DNA from: Prochlorococcus sp. AG-412-I05
Lineage (GTDB): Bacteria; Cyanobacteriota; Cyanobacteriia; PCC-6307; Cyanobiaceae
Length of the DNA stretch: 64,000 bases
Reading direction: 5' to 3'
NCBI GenBank assembly: GCA_003214855.1
Contig: QCLC01000002.1
Location: 1-64,000, forward strand
This document shows, piece by piece, positions 17,968-27,749 of the stretch. The notes beneath the pieces were generated by a model. The model made no database searches, was not told where the DNA came from, and saw only the letters and a list, made by a program, of their open reading frames with translations. Each line of letters begins with the position of its first letter. Position 1 is the stretch's first letter. Made by a program: the position numbers and the translations under genes.

Positions 17968-18198
17968 GCTCCACAACTTGATGCTTTATCTGACGGCCCT
18001 ACAAAGGATTCGCTGAGCTGCGGAGCTGTTGCTAATGGACTGAAATGTAGATGGGAAAGCCTCGCTGAGCGGTGCATTCAAAAGCTAGAAAAGATGGGCG
18101 AGAAGATGTAAGCAGGAATCGTGATTGTCAATCACGACAACAAGTTCTTTGATATCGCCGATTGGCTTGTGAAGTGCATCAACAGACTGATGAGCTAA
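17968..18198 (+). pseudogene. Remnant frame with one in-frame stop near the dnaG 3' end
   Basis: After a TAA at 17965 the frame is open and protein-like: LSDGPTKDSLSCGAVANGLK, then WESLAERCIQKLEKMGEKM, then TAA at 18109. The same frame continues AGIVIVNHDNKFFDIADWLV and ends KCINRLMS with TAA at 18196. No ATG begins it. Text on both sides of the internal stop is plausible protein, so it may be a decayed gene of about 75 codons. Its end overlaps the dnaG stop on the other strand. Confidence 0.35.
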
Positions 18199-20249
18199 GC
18201 CGGAATGACATCCTGGCCTGAGAAGCCACCACAACGCTGCTGATCTAAGTGACCAATGTGCTTGCGTTCGCTGTAATAAAGCTCCTGGAAGCGCAACGCA
18301 TCGCTGTTGAGCTCTTCAAACATTGCTTCGATACGCATTTCCATATCGACCGATTCAGTAGGTTGCTGTCGCTCTTCTTCAATCAAAGCAGCAATACAAC
18401 GCTCAAGAGTTTCAAGACGCTGACCACCCCAGGCCTCAAGAAGATGACGACAACGCTTGAGGGATTTCTGGCGTTCTAGAGCCGCTGCTGTGCCTCGCAG
18501 CTGAAGCAGTGGCTTAGCCATAGCAGCCAAATGAACCTCGCCAGGCTCTAACAAAGGGGTAAGACGAGCGACTAGTGCACTGTTCTCCAGGAGCAACTGA
18601 TCGGTAAGCAGTCGTGGTAACTCAATATCCTCCAAATCATGACCAGAGTCAGTTCCTCGACTGATCGCCTCTAAACGTCCTGCACCAAGATTGGTTTCCT
18701 CCAAATCAGTGATCGCCGCCCAAAGCAAACGGTGATGTTGCAAGGCAAAATCCTCCAGCTCTCGCTGTCGTAACTCCCTGCGAATGGCAGCCCGATGATT
18801 TGAGCAATGGAGATATAACCTCAGGATTTCCGCCTCGCTGCGCTCCCGTTGACTGGCCTCGCCAGGTTGCTCATGGCGATTCGAGCGGCCATGCCAGCGC
18901 TGCCCTTTCACTTGCTGGCGCAGATCTTCCTCCAACTGCAAGGCCAACCGGCCCTGCCCACCGCTCAAGCGTTCGGCAACCTGTTGCAGGTAGTGGGTCC
19001 GTACGGCCGACTGGGGCAACTTGCCGAGCAATGCAACCAGGCCACTCACTGCCTGCTGAAATTGATCCGCTTGACTTAAATCACGGCCCTCCAACACCTG
19101 TTGAATCTGCCAATCAAGCCAAAGAGGTGACTGATCTAATAGAGCCCTGTAATCGCCAGCACCATGATCTTTGAGAAATTCATCGGGGTCTTTGCCAGAA
19201 GGCAAATGAAGCACTCGTAATTCCAGCTGGCCCTGCAAAGCCAGTTGCTCAACTTCGCCAATGGCCCGGTTCGCAGCACGAACACCGGCTCCATCAGCAT
19301 CAAAATTAAGCACGATCCGCTTCCCTTCGCTGCAACGGCAGATCTGGGTGATTTGCTGACTACTCAAAGCAGTGCCTAAGGAGGCCACTGAATTGGTGAC
19401 ACCTGCAGCATGCAATGCAATGACATCGAAATATCCCTCGACTACCACAGCCCGGTCATCCTTACGGATGGCATTCGCCGCCCGATCCAGTCCAAACAAA
19501 TGCTTGCCTTTCTCGAACACGTCTGTCTCAGGAGAGTTGAGGTACTTCGGCTCTGAGCCATCAAGACTGCGTCCGCCGAAACCAATCACCCGTCCCTGGC
19601 GATCGTGGATCGGCACCATCACACGATGACGAAAGCGATCGTAAAAACCTCCTCCACCCTTGCGCGCCACAACAAGACCGGCGGCTTCCAGTAATTCAGC
19701 AGACAAACCTTCCACCTGCTGGAGGTGCTTGAGTAAACCATCCCATTGCTCAGGGGCATAGCCAAGCTCGAAGGATTCCAGGGTGACTTCACTAAGGCCC
19801 CGCTTCTCAGTGAGGTAATTCAGCGCACTTGCGCCAACTGGCGTACGCAGTTGGCCACGAAACCAACCGGCCGCCAATGCAAGCGCACGATGAAGCTTGT
19901 CTCGACGAGAGAGCTGCTGACGTAGTCGTTCCTGCTGGGGCCCCTCGACCGTCTCAACAGGAAGTTGATACTTGCGAGCAAGCTCCAGCACCACATCACC
20001 AAAACTCTGGCGCTGAAACTCCATCAGGAACTTGATCGAGTTTCCACCAGCTCCACAAGAGAAGCAGTAATAAAACTGCTTCGCTGGCGAGACCGTCATC
20101 GATGGTTTGCTGTCGTCATGGAACGGACAGATCCCTACGAATTCACGGCCCTTTTTCTTTAGAACCACATGTTCGCCAACGACATCAACAATGTCGGCAC
20201 GCTCCTTGACGGCCTCGATCGTGCGCGGGTGAAGACGGGGGACGGGCAT
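18195..20249 (-). CDS. dnaG: DNA primase
   Basis: The 684-aa primase makes RNA primers for the lagging strand and works with the replicative helicase. The N-terminal zinc finger is visible as CPFHDDSKPS...YYCFSCGAGG (residues about 41-68). The TOPRIM core has VVVEGYFDVIALHAAG near residue 267 and FDADGAGVRAANRA near residue 315, whose Asp residues bind the metals. The long C-terminal region should carry the helicase-binding domain. The start reads MPVPRLHPRTIEAVKERADI. A divergent EamA transporter begins 184 bases upstream. Confidence 0.97.
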   Translation of the reverse strand: MPVPRLHPRTIEAVKERADIVDVVGEHVVLKKKGREFVGICPFHDDSKPSMTVSPAKQFYYCFSCGAGGNSIKFLMEFQRQSFGDVVLELARKYQLPVETVEGPQQERLRQQLSRRDKLHRALALAAGWFRGQLRTPVGASALNYLTEKRGLSEVTLESFELGYAPEQWDGLLKHLQQVEGLSAELLEAAGLVVARKGGGGFYDRFRHRVMVPIHDRQGRVIGFGGRSLDGSEPKYLNSPETDVFEKGKHLFGLDRAANAIRKDDRAVVVEGYFDVIALHAAGVTNSVASLGTALSSQQITQICRCSEGKRIVLNFDADGAGVRAANRAIGEVEQLALQGQLELRVLHLPSGKDPDEFLKDHGAGDYRALLDQSPLWLDWQIQQVLEGRDLSQADQFQQAVSGLVALLGKLPQSAVRTHYLQQVAERLSGGQGRLALQLEEDLRQQVKGQRWHGRSNRHEQPGEASQRERSEAEILRLYLHCSNHRAAIRRELRQRELEDFALQHHRLLWAAITDLEETNLGAGRLEAISRGTDSGHDLEDIELPRLLTDQLLLENSALVARLTPLLEPGEVHLAAMAKPLLQLRGTAAALERQKSLKRCRHLLEAWGGQRLETLERCIAALIEEERQQPTESVDMEMRIEAMFEELNSDALRFQELYYSERKHIGHLDQQRCGGFSGQDVIPA

Positions 20250-20433
20250 GACCTTATTTTGCTGGTTGCGCCGCGAGAGGTCGAGAAGAGAACATGATCA
20301 GCAAAATCAATCCATACGACAAGCAAGGCCGAGATCAATAAGAACTCAAAACCTCGCTGCAAAGGCTTTCAGGGATGGCCTCTTCTCTTGTGTTGTTCAA
20401 TATGCCATTGCCTCAGTTCTGCGGATGAGATGA

Positions 20434-21348
20434 ATGATGTCGATGCAGGGCAACAACCAACTGCAGACAAATAGCCAATGGCGTGGGTTCAAATCACTCC
20501 TGCTCGCCGCTCTGGCCTTCAGCTTGATGACCGTTTGCGTCAAACACCTTGGTGGTCGTTTGCCTGTCGCAGAAATTTTGTTCGCAAGATCTCTGATCAG
20601 CCTGGCAATTACTCGGTTCATGCTCAGTCGGGTTGGGGTTTCCCCCTGGGGACACCGGAAAAGGTTGCTGTTATTGCGAGGGCTGCTGGGCACAGCGGCA
20701 TTGTTTTGTGTATTTGACGCCTTGGCGTCCTTACCCCTTGCTACCGCAACTGTTCTGCAATACACCTATCCAACATTTATTGCCTTAGCGGCATGGATGT
20801 TTTTAAGGGAAAGAATCCATCGTCGTATTGGTATAGCAGTATTGCTCGGTTGGTTGGGGATCACCCTGGTTTTAAAACCCGAATGGCTTGGCGCAAGCTT
20901 CCCCGGTTACTCTCCTTTATCTGTCTTAATTGCACTTTCAGGTGCTCTATTTACAGCTCTGGCCTACGTCTGCGTGCGTGAGCTTTCTAAGCAGGAACAT
21001 CAACTCGTAATCGTTTTCTACTTTCCATTGACATCAGTACCAATAGCCCTGTTCTTCCTCGGTAATCAGGGAGTCTTGCCACTTGGAATCGATTGGCTCT
21101 GGATACTGGGTATTGGCCTATTTACCCAACTTGGGCAAATTTGGATTACCGAGGGATTAACTCTTTTGCCAGCAGCCACAGCAGGTTCAATTGGCTATTT
21201 CCAAGTTTTGTTTGCAACTCTCTGGGGTGTACTGCTGTTTGCTGAACCCGTCGATGGCTGGTTCGTGATTGGAGCTCTGATGGTACTAGGAGCAACACTC
21301 ATCAGCTTCAGAAGCAGACAAGAAAATATCCAAAAGCAACCAACATGA
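20434..21348 (+). CDS. EamA-family (DMT) transporter
   Basis: The 304-aa protein has about ten membrane helices in two EamA repeats (residues about 20-145 and 165-293). The first begins GFKSLLLAALAFSLMTVCVK and includes the conserved FARSLISL. The helix pair around ATATVLQYTYPTFIALAAWM closes it, and the second repeat ends ATLWGVLLFAEPVDGWFVIG. Such carriers move small metabolites across the inner membrane; the substrate cannot be read from sequence. A second ATG three bases in (20437) is an alternative start. It is intact, unlike the fragment at 5574-5962. Confidence 0.92.
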   Translation: MMSMQGNNQLQTNSQWRGFKSLLLAALAFSLMTVCVKHLGGRLPVAEILFARSLISLAITRFMLSRVGVSPWGHRKRLLLLRGLLGTAALFCVFDALASLPLATATVLQYTYPTFIALAAWMFLRERIHRRIGIAVLLGWLGITLVLKPEWLGASFPGYSPLSVLIALSGALFTALAYVCVRELSKQEHQLVIVFYFPLTSVPIALFFLGNQGVLPLGIDWLWILGIGLFTQLGQIWITEGLTLLPAATAGSIGYFQVLFATLWGVLLFAEPVDGWFVIGALMVLGATLISFRSRQENIQKQPT

Positions 21349-21726
21349 AAAAATGGTTATGACCTTAATCCTTTTGATCGAGCTGTCAAAGATCGGATGG
21401 CAGTCTCTGTAAAAAAATCCTTAAAAGGGCACCCGTAGGAGAGCGTGATGAGAACTAAATCTCGCCACCTCTAGGGCGTCGAAGCCTGTCGAAGTGAGTC
21501 CAGGTTGTTAGGGAGACGGATTTCAACCTGAAATCGTATCGGTTAATTATCCTGAGAATCCAACCAATGAATCGTTTTCTGGGGAAGTAAGACGGAGGCA
21601 TTTGGGATCTGTAAGAGGTAGAAACCAGTCGTAGGCAGTTCCTAGATGGTAGGGCGTGTTTGAATCCCCTTCCTGGTCCTAAAACAGGTGAAGAACGTAG
21701 TGTTTCCGAGTCCAGTTAGTGTTTGA
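21349..21726. other. Spacer with a 7-base inverted repeat
   Basis: About 380 bases between the EamA transporter and the peptide cassette. CAGGTTG and CAACCTG form an inverted repeat near 21503-21532 around a 16-base loop. No coding frame was supported, and no further copy of the cassette's leader sequence was found. Confidence 0.4.
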
Positions 21727-21909
21727 TTATCTGGGTCCCCTATTACCCCAAGAGAATCCTTCCTCTGTTTTGGGTGTTAAACCAGAACCAGAACCTTGTA
21801 TCTGATTATCAAGGTCCTTCGTCCCATTTATAATCCCACCACTAACACTCTTCAACTCATCTGTTGAGAGTTCTTCGTTGATTTCTTCGTTCTCCTTGGG
21901 GTTAGTCAT
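21727..21909 (-). CDS. Double-glycine-leader peptide precursor, copy 1 (60 aa)
   Basis: The peptide starts MTNPKENEEINEELSTDELK, and its 25-residue leader ends SVSGG, the double-glycine type cut by peptidase-containing ABC exporters. The 35-residue core (IINGTKDLDNQIQGSGSGLT, then a Gly/Arg-rich end) has no Cys, so thioether lanthipeptide rings are not possible. Leader identity with the 22251-22457 gene is 20 of 25, and both cores contain GSGSG. The five bases upstream plus the ATG context (ACACCTATGACTAA) are shared too, so the two are duplicates. Export and antimicrobial activity are inferred. Confidence 0.75.
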   Translation of the reverse strand: MTNPKENEEINEELSTDELKSVSGGIINGTKDLDNQIQGSGSGLTPKTEEGFSWGNRGPR

Positions 21910-21984
21910 AGGTGTAAATATTCTCAGCTTGCCCTAATCATTCTTAGAGTTTTTACCAGAAAATAAAATCAAACGAAAAGAAGA

Positions 21985-22251
21985 TTAGTGTCGGAAGAAG
22001 GGACCACGACTATTACGACCACCTTCATTGTTTAGAAAGTGTCTACAAAGTCTTATTTCATCAAGCAAATCCTTCGTCTTCGTGTCCCACTGTTTTGTCT
22101 TTTTCTCACGTTGATAATTAAAATATTTCTCTAAGTTGTCTCTGCAAACATTTATCTTGTGGTTATTTACTGACTGTGGAATTTGAGTAATAATCAACAC
22201 AAGGAAAAGACCGATGTAAATTCCATCTCTTTTGGTTAATGATGATTTCAT
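21985..22251 (-). CDS. Small membrane protein coupled to a leader peptide (possible immunity protein)
   Basis: The 88-aa protein has a basic N-terminus (MKSSLTKRDGIYIG), one hydrophobic helix at about residues 11-27 (IYIGLFLVLIITQIP), and a long charged tail with Cys near residues 36 and 69. Its ATG overlaps the TAA of the peptide gene at 22251-22457 by one base (TAATG), so the two are translated together. Small single-helix proteins coupled to a bacteriocin precursor are often the immunity protein; that is inference. It could instead be a processing factor or an unrelated membrane protein. Confidence 0.6.
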   Translation of the reverse strand: MKSSLTKRDGIYIGLFLVLIITQIPQSVNNHKINVCRDNLEKYFNYQREKKTKQWDTKTKDLLDEIRLCRHFLNNEGGRNSRGPFFRH

Positions 22252-22457
22252 TAGTCTCTACCCTCTAAGTCTCCATCCACAACTATTCCATCTCTTGACT
22301 TTTTCCAACCTCTGAGTGTCATCCCAGAACCAGAACCTTCACTTCTCTTAGTAAGACAAAAAACTGGATTATCAGTTATTCCACCACCACTAACACTCTT
22401 GAGTTCATCGGTGGACAGTTCCTTGTCGACTCGTTCGTTTCCTTTTGGATTAGTCAT
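22251..22457 (-). CDS. Double-glycine-leader peptide precursor, copy 2 (68 aa)
   Basis: The peptide starts MTNPKGNERVDKELSTDELK and continues SVSGG, with a core of about 43 residues (GITDNPVFCLTKRSEGSGSG, then a Trp-containing, charged end). It has one Cys. The leader matches copy 1 at 20 of 25 positions and the conserved ELSTDELKSVSGG is identical. It is the first gene of the cassette and its stop overlaps the start of the membrane protein gene. No exporter, protease or modification enzyme lies near, so processing would depend on enzymes encoded elsewhere. Confidence 0.75.
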   Translation of the reverse strand: MTNPKGNERVDKELSTDELKSVSGGGITDNPVFCLTKRSEGSGSGMTLRGWKKSRDGIVVDGDLEGRD

Positions 22458-22641
22458 AGGTGTTTGTACTGGTTATTGTAATAATGGAGCCGTCTGAAGG
22501 CCGCTAATAACTATTGCAGGAACTGAGTTTTAGACCGGTCACGCAAAACAAAACAAGCTCCAGAAGCTCTGAGCAGAACCTCGAACGATCAAGCAGAGGC
22601 TGGACAGATCAGGCAGCATGGATGACATCAAGAGCAACCTC

Positions 22642-23319
22642 ATGATCTGTTGGCTGCAAGGGCAAAAAGTAGAAGCCTGGCAGCAAGGGACTCGGCAAGG
22701 AGTCGTGTTGGCATGTGCTGGTGTTGGTTACGAGGTTCAGATTGCACCGCGCCATCTCAGCGAAATGGAGCACGGGCAAAACACATTCATCCTCTGGATC
22801 CATCAGGTGCAGCGTGATGATGGATCCAGCTTGTTTGGCTTCCCGGAACGACGAGAACGGGACATGTTTCGTACCTTGATTGGTGTCAGCGGCGTGGGGC
22901 CCCAGATGGCCCTCGCTCTTCTAGAGGAATGTCAGACCGGAGAACTTGTAGAGGCGATTGTGCAGGGAGACCTACGCAAGCTTTGTCAGGCTCAAGGTGT
23001 AGGCAAGCGCACAGCCGAACGTCTTGCGGTGGAATTGCGCACAAAGTTGGCTGAATTTAGTAGTCGTGATCCTGGAATGTCCCTGGTGGACAACGGTGTG
23101 ATCGACTCGCATCAGCTCAAGGATTCAAGTCTGCATGAGCTACAAATCACCCTCGCGGGTCTTGGTTACGAAGATCTTGAAATACGCCGTGCCATAAGGG
23201 CTGTGGCCAGCGGTGCTGCAATAGGAGCCAGGGACATGCCTGAGTCTGTCCCCTCCATCGACGACACTGACGCCTGGCTGAGAGCAAGCCTGCGTTGGCT
23301 TAGTCAGGAAGCTGCCTAA
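22642..23319 (+). CDS. ruvA: Holliday junction branch migration protein RuvA
   Basis: The 225-aa protein binds four-way DNA junctions as a tetramer and recruits RuvB. The ATG at 22642 gives [13 protein letters not shown], which matches the usual MI-x-x-L-x-G start; the longer frame from 22618 adds eight residues unlike the family. The OB-fold domain is followed by helix-hairpin-helix motifs ([17 protein letters not shown] and [20 protein letters not shown]), a flexible acidic linker, and the C-terminal RuvB-binding domain ([20 protein letters not shown]). rpsO follows on the same strand. Confidence 0.96.
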   Translation: MICWLQGQKVEAWQQGTRQGVVLACAGVGYEVQIAPRHLSEMEHGQNTFILWIHQVQRDDGSSLFGFPERRERDMFRTLIGVSGVGPQMALALLEECQTGELVEAIVQGDLRKLCQAQGVGKRTAERLAVELRTKLAEFSSRDPGMSLVDNGVIDSHQLKDSSLHELQITLAGLGYEDLEIRRAIRAVASGAAIGARDMPESVPSIDDTDAWLRASLRWLSQEAA

Positions 23320-23377
23320 ACAATGGTCCACAAAGAGTTAGATTGTTTTTTTGGTCTCTTAGGGCAAAACGCCAAGC

Positions 23378-23647
23378 ATGTCGCTCGATACAACAGAAAA
23401 GCAACAGCTGATCAACGCCAACCAAACCCATGGCACCGATACGGGGTCTGTGGAGGTGCAAGTGGCAATGCTTAGCGAGCGGATTACCAAGCTCAGCTCG
23501 CACCTGCAGGAGAACAAGCACGACTTCTCATCCCGTCAGGGACTGCTCAAGATGATTGGTCGTCGCAAGCGCCTTCTCAGTTATGTACGCGGAAAGAGTG
23601 AACAGCGCTACAACGGCCTGATCACCAAACTAGGCATCCGCGGTTAA
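23378..23647 (+). CDS. rpsO: Ribosomal protein S15
   Basis: The 89-aa S15 binds 16S rRNA helices early in 30S assembly. Motifs are [20 protein letters not shown], the [20 protein letters not shown] segment, the [17 protein letters not shown] helix that contacts RNA, and the LGIRG end. The length is exactly usual. A T-rich run upstream (about 23345-23351) sits in the 58-base gap after ruvA. In other bacteria S15 represses its own message; no such structure was identified here. Confidence 0.98.
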   Translation: MSLDTTEKQQLINANQTHGTDTGSVEVQVAMLSERITKLSSHLQENKHDFSSRQGLLKMIGRRKRLLSYVRGKSEQRYNGLITKLGIRG

Positions 23648-23683
23648 ATCCCTTTTGGCGATTTCCCTCTAATTCTTAAGCAG

Positions 23684-24169
23684 ATGGCCGAACGAAGCAA
23701 AGCTATGCCTTTCGGGCCTGACAAGAGCGGACCGGCCAACAAAAGCCTGCCCCAAAAGGGATCCAAATCGCCAAAGATCAAGAAAGCAAAAACGACCTCC
23801 AGCAGTCAGCAGGCCATTCCAAAGCCGGTGGCCAACCGCATGCTGCGGCGCGTGATCTTCGCCTCGGGTCTGCCTACTGCTGCAGGGATGGGTGTTTTTG
23901 TCGCTAGTTATCTGATTGTGAGCCGCGGCATTGCTGATATCTCACCATTCATCACGCTGATCTCTTCAGGAGCCTGCTTCCTCGTTGGCTTGATAGGACT
24001 GAGTTATGGGGTTCTATCTGCCAGCTGGGAAGATGCCCCAGGCAGCCTGCTTGGACTGGAACACATTGGTCGCAACATAGGAAGAATGCGCGATTCAAGC
24101 AAAGCTAATCAACCAGGCTCAAAATCAGAGACCAAGCCAACGGAATCCAGACAAACATCAGACCAATAG
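23684..24169 (+). CDS. PAM68-family photosystem II assembly protein
   Basis: The 161-aa protein has a basic, Lys/Ser-rich, unstructured N-terminus of about 48 residues. It is followed by the conserved [20 protein letters not shown] and two membrane helices ([16 protein letters not shown] and [20 protein letters not shown]), then [20 protein letters not shown]. This is the layout of PAM68 (DUF3464), which helps insert chlorophyll-binding subunits into photosystem II in thylakoids. Its stop overlaps the convergent dnaE stop by 12 bases. Confidence 0.9.
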   Translation: MAERSKAMPFGPDKSGPANKSLPQKGSKSPKIKKAKTTSSSQQAIPKPVANRMLRRVIFASGLPTAAGMGVFVASYLIVSRGIADISPFITLISSGACFLVGLIGLSYGVLSASWEDAPGSLLGLEHIGRNIGRMRDSSKANQPGSKSETKPTESRQTSDQ

Positions 24170-27100
24170 TCGCTCGCTGCATCGAGCTTTGAATGCCTGC
24201 TGTTGAAGGGAACTGAGTGCAGCAGAAGCGTCACGAACGCAGAACTGATGACCTAGGCATACGTAACGCACCTGGGGACCCTGGCGAACCGCTGCTACCA
24301 CGGGTACCCGAACGCCAAATTCATCCTTGGCTGGGCGATGTTGATGGAGACATTCCCGAAGCTTGTGCTGCACAGTGATGTCACAGGCTTCATCAGGCAT
24401 CAACTCCACCAACAGCAGTCGTAGGTCATCGATGGCGCGGCAATCATCAATGATCAATTGGATACGGTCGTCGCGACGATCAACAGAGGCCCACATGAGC
24501 AGTCGCGCTTCCAACATGAGGTGATCTGATAGACGGGCATAGCTCTTGGGGAACACCACAGCTTCGCAACCACCGGTGAGATCCTCAATCTTGAGAACTG
24601 CCATGCGATCGCCCTTGCGGGTTGTGACTTGGCGCATCTCCGTCAGCATCGTGATCACACTGACCTTTGCCTTGTCAGGCTGATCCTCAAGGCTGCCAAG
24701 ACCAATAGGCGCCAGCAATTGAGCTGGAGCAGTGAGCTGCTTGAGCGGGTGATCAGAAAGGTAGAAACCAACCAACTCTTTTTCAAGTCTCAGCTTTTCA
24801 GTCGGTGGGTAGTCGGGAACCGGTGCTGCCTTGGGTGCAGTGCTCAGCTCATCAGACGTTTGCTCGTCTGCTGCTCCAGCCACAAGATCAAATAGGTTGC
24901 CCTGACCACTTAGTCGATCACGGGCACGAGAAGCAGCCCAATTGATCAGAAGCTCCAAGTCGGCAATTAACTGGGCCCGGTTCGATTCAGGGTCTATGGC
25001 ATCTAGGGCTCCGCAATGAATAAGAGATTCCAACCCGCGACGATTCAGAACATTGGAGGGCAGACGATCACAGAGATCGGCAAGGGAGACAAAGGGGCCA
25101 TCACTATCGCGATTGGCAATTAGCTGCCTGATTGCACCATCGCCAAGATTTCTCACAGCAGAAAGACCAAACAAGATGCGATCACCAGCAGGGGTAAAAT
25201 CAATTCCTGAAGCATTTACATCTGGCGGCATCACTTCAATCCCCATCGCATTGCAATTTGAGATATAGCGCTGCACCTTGTCACTAGCGCCAGCATTGAC
25301 TGTCAGTAATGACGCCATATAGGCAACTGGATAATGTGCCTTTAAATAGGCAGTTTGATAAGTAACAGCGCCATAAGCCGTTGAGTGACTCTTGTTGAAG
25401 CAATATTCCGCGAACAAAACCATTTGGTCGAAAAGCTCATCGGCGATCTTCTGATCAACACCACTTCGACTTGCACCTTCAACAAAAATACTGCGATGTT
25501 TCTGCATCTCTGAAACCTTTTTCTTGCCCATTGCACGCCGTAGCAAGTCAGCTTCGCCCAGAGAATAGCCAGCAAGATCCTGGGCAATCTTCATGATCTG
25601 CTCCTGATAAACCATGATCCCGTAAGTCTCCTGAAGGATTGGTTCAAGGGCAGCATGAGCAAAATCAATTGCCTCTCGACCATGTTTCCGATTGATGAAT
25701 TTTGGAATCAATCCGGCATCCAAAGGACCTGGTCTGTACAAAGCTAAAATTGAGGAGATATCTTCAAGAGATGAGGGGCGAAGGTCACGCACAATCTGTC
25801 TCATCCCACTCGATTCAAGTTGAAAGATGCCCTCAAGATCTCCTCTCGCAAGTAAGGCAAAAGTTTCAGGATCCTCTGGTGGCAATTGATCAGGATCAAT
25901 TCTCTCTCCATTGCTGACTTCAACAAGCTCAAGTGTTTTGTCAATCATGGTGAGATTCTTGAGCCCAAGAAAATCCATCTTCAATAACCCCATCGACTCC
26001 ACATCTTCCATGAAGTATTGAGTAATTATCTGTCCATCGTTATTACGCTGAAGCGGTACAAGATCATCTAGGGGCTCAGCAGCAATGACGACTCCAGCAG
26101 CATGAACGCCAAAGGTTTTATTTGTACCTTCAATGCGCATTGCCATGTCGACCCATTTTGTAACGACTGGATCGTTCTGATACTTCTCACGGAATTCAGC
26201 ATTCGGCGAATCGCTGCCGATCATCGCAGCTAGCTTTGCAGGCTTTCCCCTTACTACGGGAATAAGCTTGGCAAGTCGATCGGCATCTCCATAGGGAATA
26301 TCAAGCACCCGGGCTACATCCTTCAAGACGGCCTTGGAGGTCATTCGGTTAAAAGTGATAATTTGAGCAACCTTGTCTTCGCCGTAACGACGCGTGACAT
26401 AGTCGATCACCTCACCACGACGTTCAATACAGAAATCAGTGTCAATATCAGGCATCGACTTACGCTCAGGATTAAGGAATCGCTCAAATAACAATCCGTT
26501 TTGAACAGGATCAATGTTGGTAATACCAAGGGCATATGCCACGAGTGAACCAGCGGCTGACCCTCTCCCTGGTCCTACTGGAATGCCCTGTTCACGTGCA
26601 AAGCGGATGTAATCCCATACCACCAGGAAATAGGTGGGGAAGCCCATCTGTTCCATCACACCCAGCTCATAGGTGAGCCTTTCGCGGTAATGGTCATCAA
26701 TTGGATCTGCCGTTGCCAGTTTCAACCTTTGCCGTAGCCCCTGCTCTGAGACCTCGTGTAGATAACTCACGGCGCTATGTCCTTCAGGAATCGGGAAACG
26801 AGGCATTTGATAACTACCGAGGATTGAGTATTCCTCAACCTTTTCGGCAACGGCTGCTGTGTTGGCAATAGCCTCTTGCAGCACATCAGGCTCGAGATGA
26901 TCGGCGAACAGCCGTACCATCTCCTGTTCAGACTTGATGTATTCAGTACCTGTGTAGCGCAAACGCTTCTCATCACTGATCAACTTGCCTGTCAGCACAC
27001 AAAGCAGGGCGTCATGGGCCTCCACATCGTTCTTGCTGAGGTAATGGGCGTCATTGGTCGCAATCAGCTCAATCCCTAGCTCTTTAGCGATGCTCACAAT

Positions 27101-27673
27101 CTCCACATTGACGATTCGGTCTTCCGGCGAGCCGTGATCCTGAACTTCGAGATAGAAGTCTTTGCCAAAGACCTCCTGGTACCAACGGGCCACATCCCTT
27201 GCTACATCAATGCGACCGCGCAAGATGGCTTGAGGAATCTCCCCACCAAGACAAGCGGTGGCAACAATTAACCCCTCACTATAGGCCTTGAGCAGTTCTT
27301 TATCAATGCATGGCCTTGCAAAGATGCCTCGGCCGCGCATACCGCGCAGATGGCTAATGCTGGTGAGTTTCACAAGATTGCGATAGCCAACAGCGTTCTT
27401 AGCAAGCACCACCAGGTGATAACGTCGCTCCTTCTTCGGTTGCGGATCCTCAATGGACCCGTTGATCACATACATCTCATTGCCGATGATCGGCTTGATC
27501 TCAGCGTTCTTGCAAAGCTTCAGCAGTTCAATGGCGCCATACATCACACCGTGGTCGGTGAGTGCCAGAGCGGGCATGCCTAGCTCCTTGGCTCGCTTCA
27601 CCATCTGGGGGAGCTGTGTAGCTCCGTCCAGAAGGCTGTAGTCGCTGTGGTTGTGAAGAGGAACGAATGCCAT
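24158..27673 (-). CDS. dnaE: DNA polymerase III subunit alpha (contiguous, no intein)
   Basis: The 1171-aa replicative polymerase. The PHP domain opens [20 protein letters not shown]. The catalytic core shows [20 protein letters not shown] and the paired Asp in [19 protein letters not shown] near residue 400. [20 protein letters not shown] and [20 protein letters not shown] follow, and the C-terminal part has an OB domain. Many cyanobacteria split DnaE with a trans-splicing intein in the CFNKSHS...AYGA region; here that region is continuous. The gene ends a long minus-strand run and converges on the PAM68-like gene. Confidence 0.98.
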   Translation of the reverse strand: MAFVPLHNHSDYSLLDGATQLPQMVKRAKELGMPALALTDHGVMYGAIELLKLCKNAEIKPIIGNEMYVINGSIEDPQPKKERRYHLVVLAKNAVGYRNLVKLTSISHLRGMRGRGIFARPCIDKELLKAYSEGLIVATACLGGEIPQAILRGRIDVARDVARWYQEVFGKDFYLEVQDHGSPEDRIVNVEIVSIAKELGIELIATNDAHYLSKNDVEAHDALLCVLTGKLISDEKRLRYTGTEYIKSEQEMVRLFADHLEPDVLQEAIANTAAVAEKVEEYSILGSYQMPRFPIPEGHSAVSYLHEVSEQGLRQRLKLATADPIDDHYRERLTYELGVMEQMGFPTYFLVVWDYIRFAREQGIPVGPGRGSAAGSLVAYALGITNIDPVQNGLLFERFLNPERKSMPDIDTDFCIERRGEVIDYVTRRYGEDKVAQIITFNRMTSKAVLKDVARVLDIPYGDADRLAKLIPVVRGKPAKLAAMIGSDSPNAEFREKYQNDPVVTKWVDMAMRIEGTNKTFGVHAAGVVIAAEPLDDLVPLQRNNDGQIITQYFMEDVESMGLLKMDFLGLKNLTMIDKTLELVEVSNGERIDPDQLPPEDPETFALLARGDLEGIFQLESSGMRQIVRDLRPSSLEDISSILALYRPGPLDAGLIPKFINRKHGREAIDFAHAALEPILQETYGIMVYQEQIMKIAQDLAGYSLGEADLLRRAMGKKKVSEMQKHRSIFVEGASRSGVDQKIADELFDQMVLFAEYCFNKSHSTAYGAVTYQTAYLKAHYPVAYMASLLTVNAGASDKVQRYISNCNAMGIEVMPPDVNASGIDFTPAGDRILFGLSAVRNLGDGAIRQLIANRDSDGPFVSLADLCDRLPSNVLNRRGLESLIHCGALDAIDPESNRAQLIADLELLINWAASRARDRLSGQGNLFDLVAGAADEQTSDELSTAPKAAPVPDYPPTEKLRLEKELVGFYLSDHPLKQLTAPAQLLAPIGLGSLEDQPDKAKVSVITMLTEMRQVTTRKGDRMAVLKIEDLTGGCEAVVFPKSYARLSDHLMLEARLLMWASVDRRDDRIQLIIDDCRAIDDLRLLLVELMPDEACDITVQHKLRECLHQHRPAKDEFGVRVPVVAAVRQGPQVRYVCLGHQFCVRDASAALSSLQQQAFKARCSERLLV

Positions 27674-27749
27674 GCCCCCAGCCTAGGAGGAGGCGCAAGA
27701 TGCAGGGTTGTTCATGTAGCCAAACGCTGCATCTAGTGCAAGAGATCGT

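Noticed and set aside
18800..19174. 124-codon plus-strand frame inside dnaG
   Set aside because: It lies antisense to conserved primase sequence and its composition is explained by the reverse reading. No start signal or motif.
20470..20500. GGGTTCAAATC resembling a tRNA T-arm
   Set aside because: It lies within the EamA coding region, and no cloverleaf could be built around it.
21727..22457. Interpretation of the cassette as lanthipeptide (prochlorosin) precursors
   Set aside because: The leaders are short and the cores hold zero and one Cys, so lanthionine rings cannot form as in prochlorosins. A LanM-type enzyme is also absent from the window.
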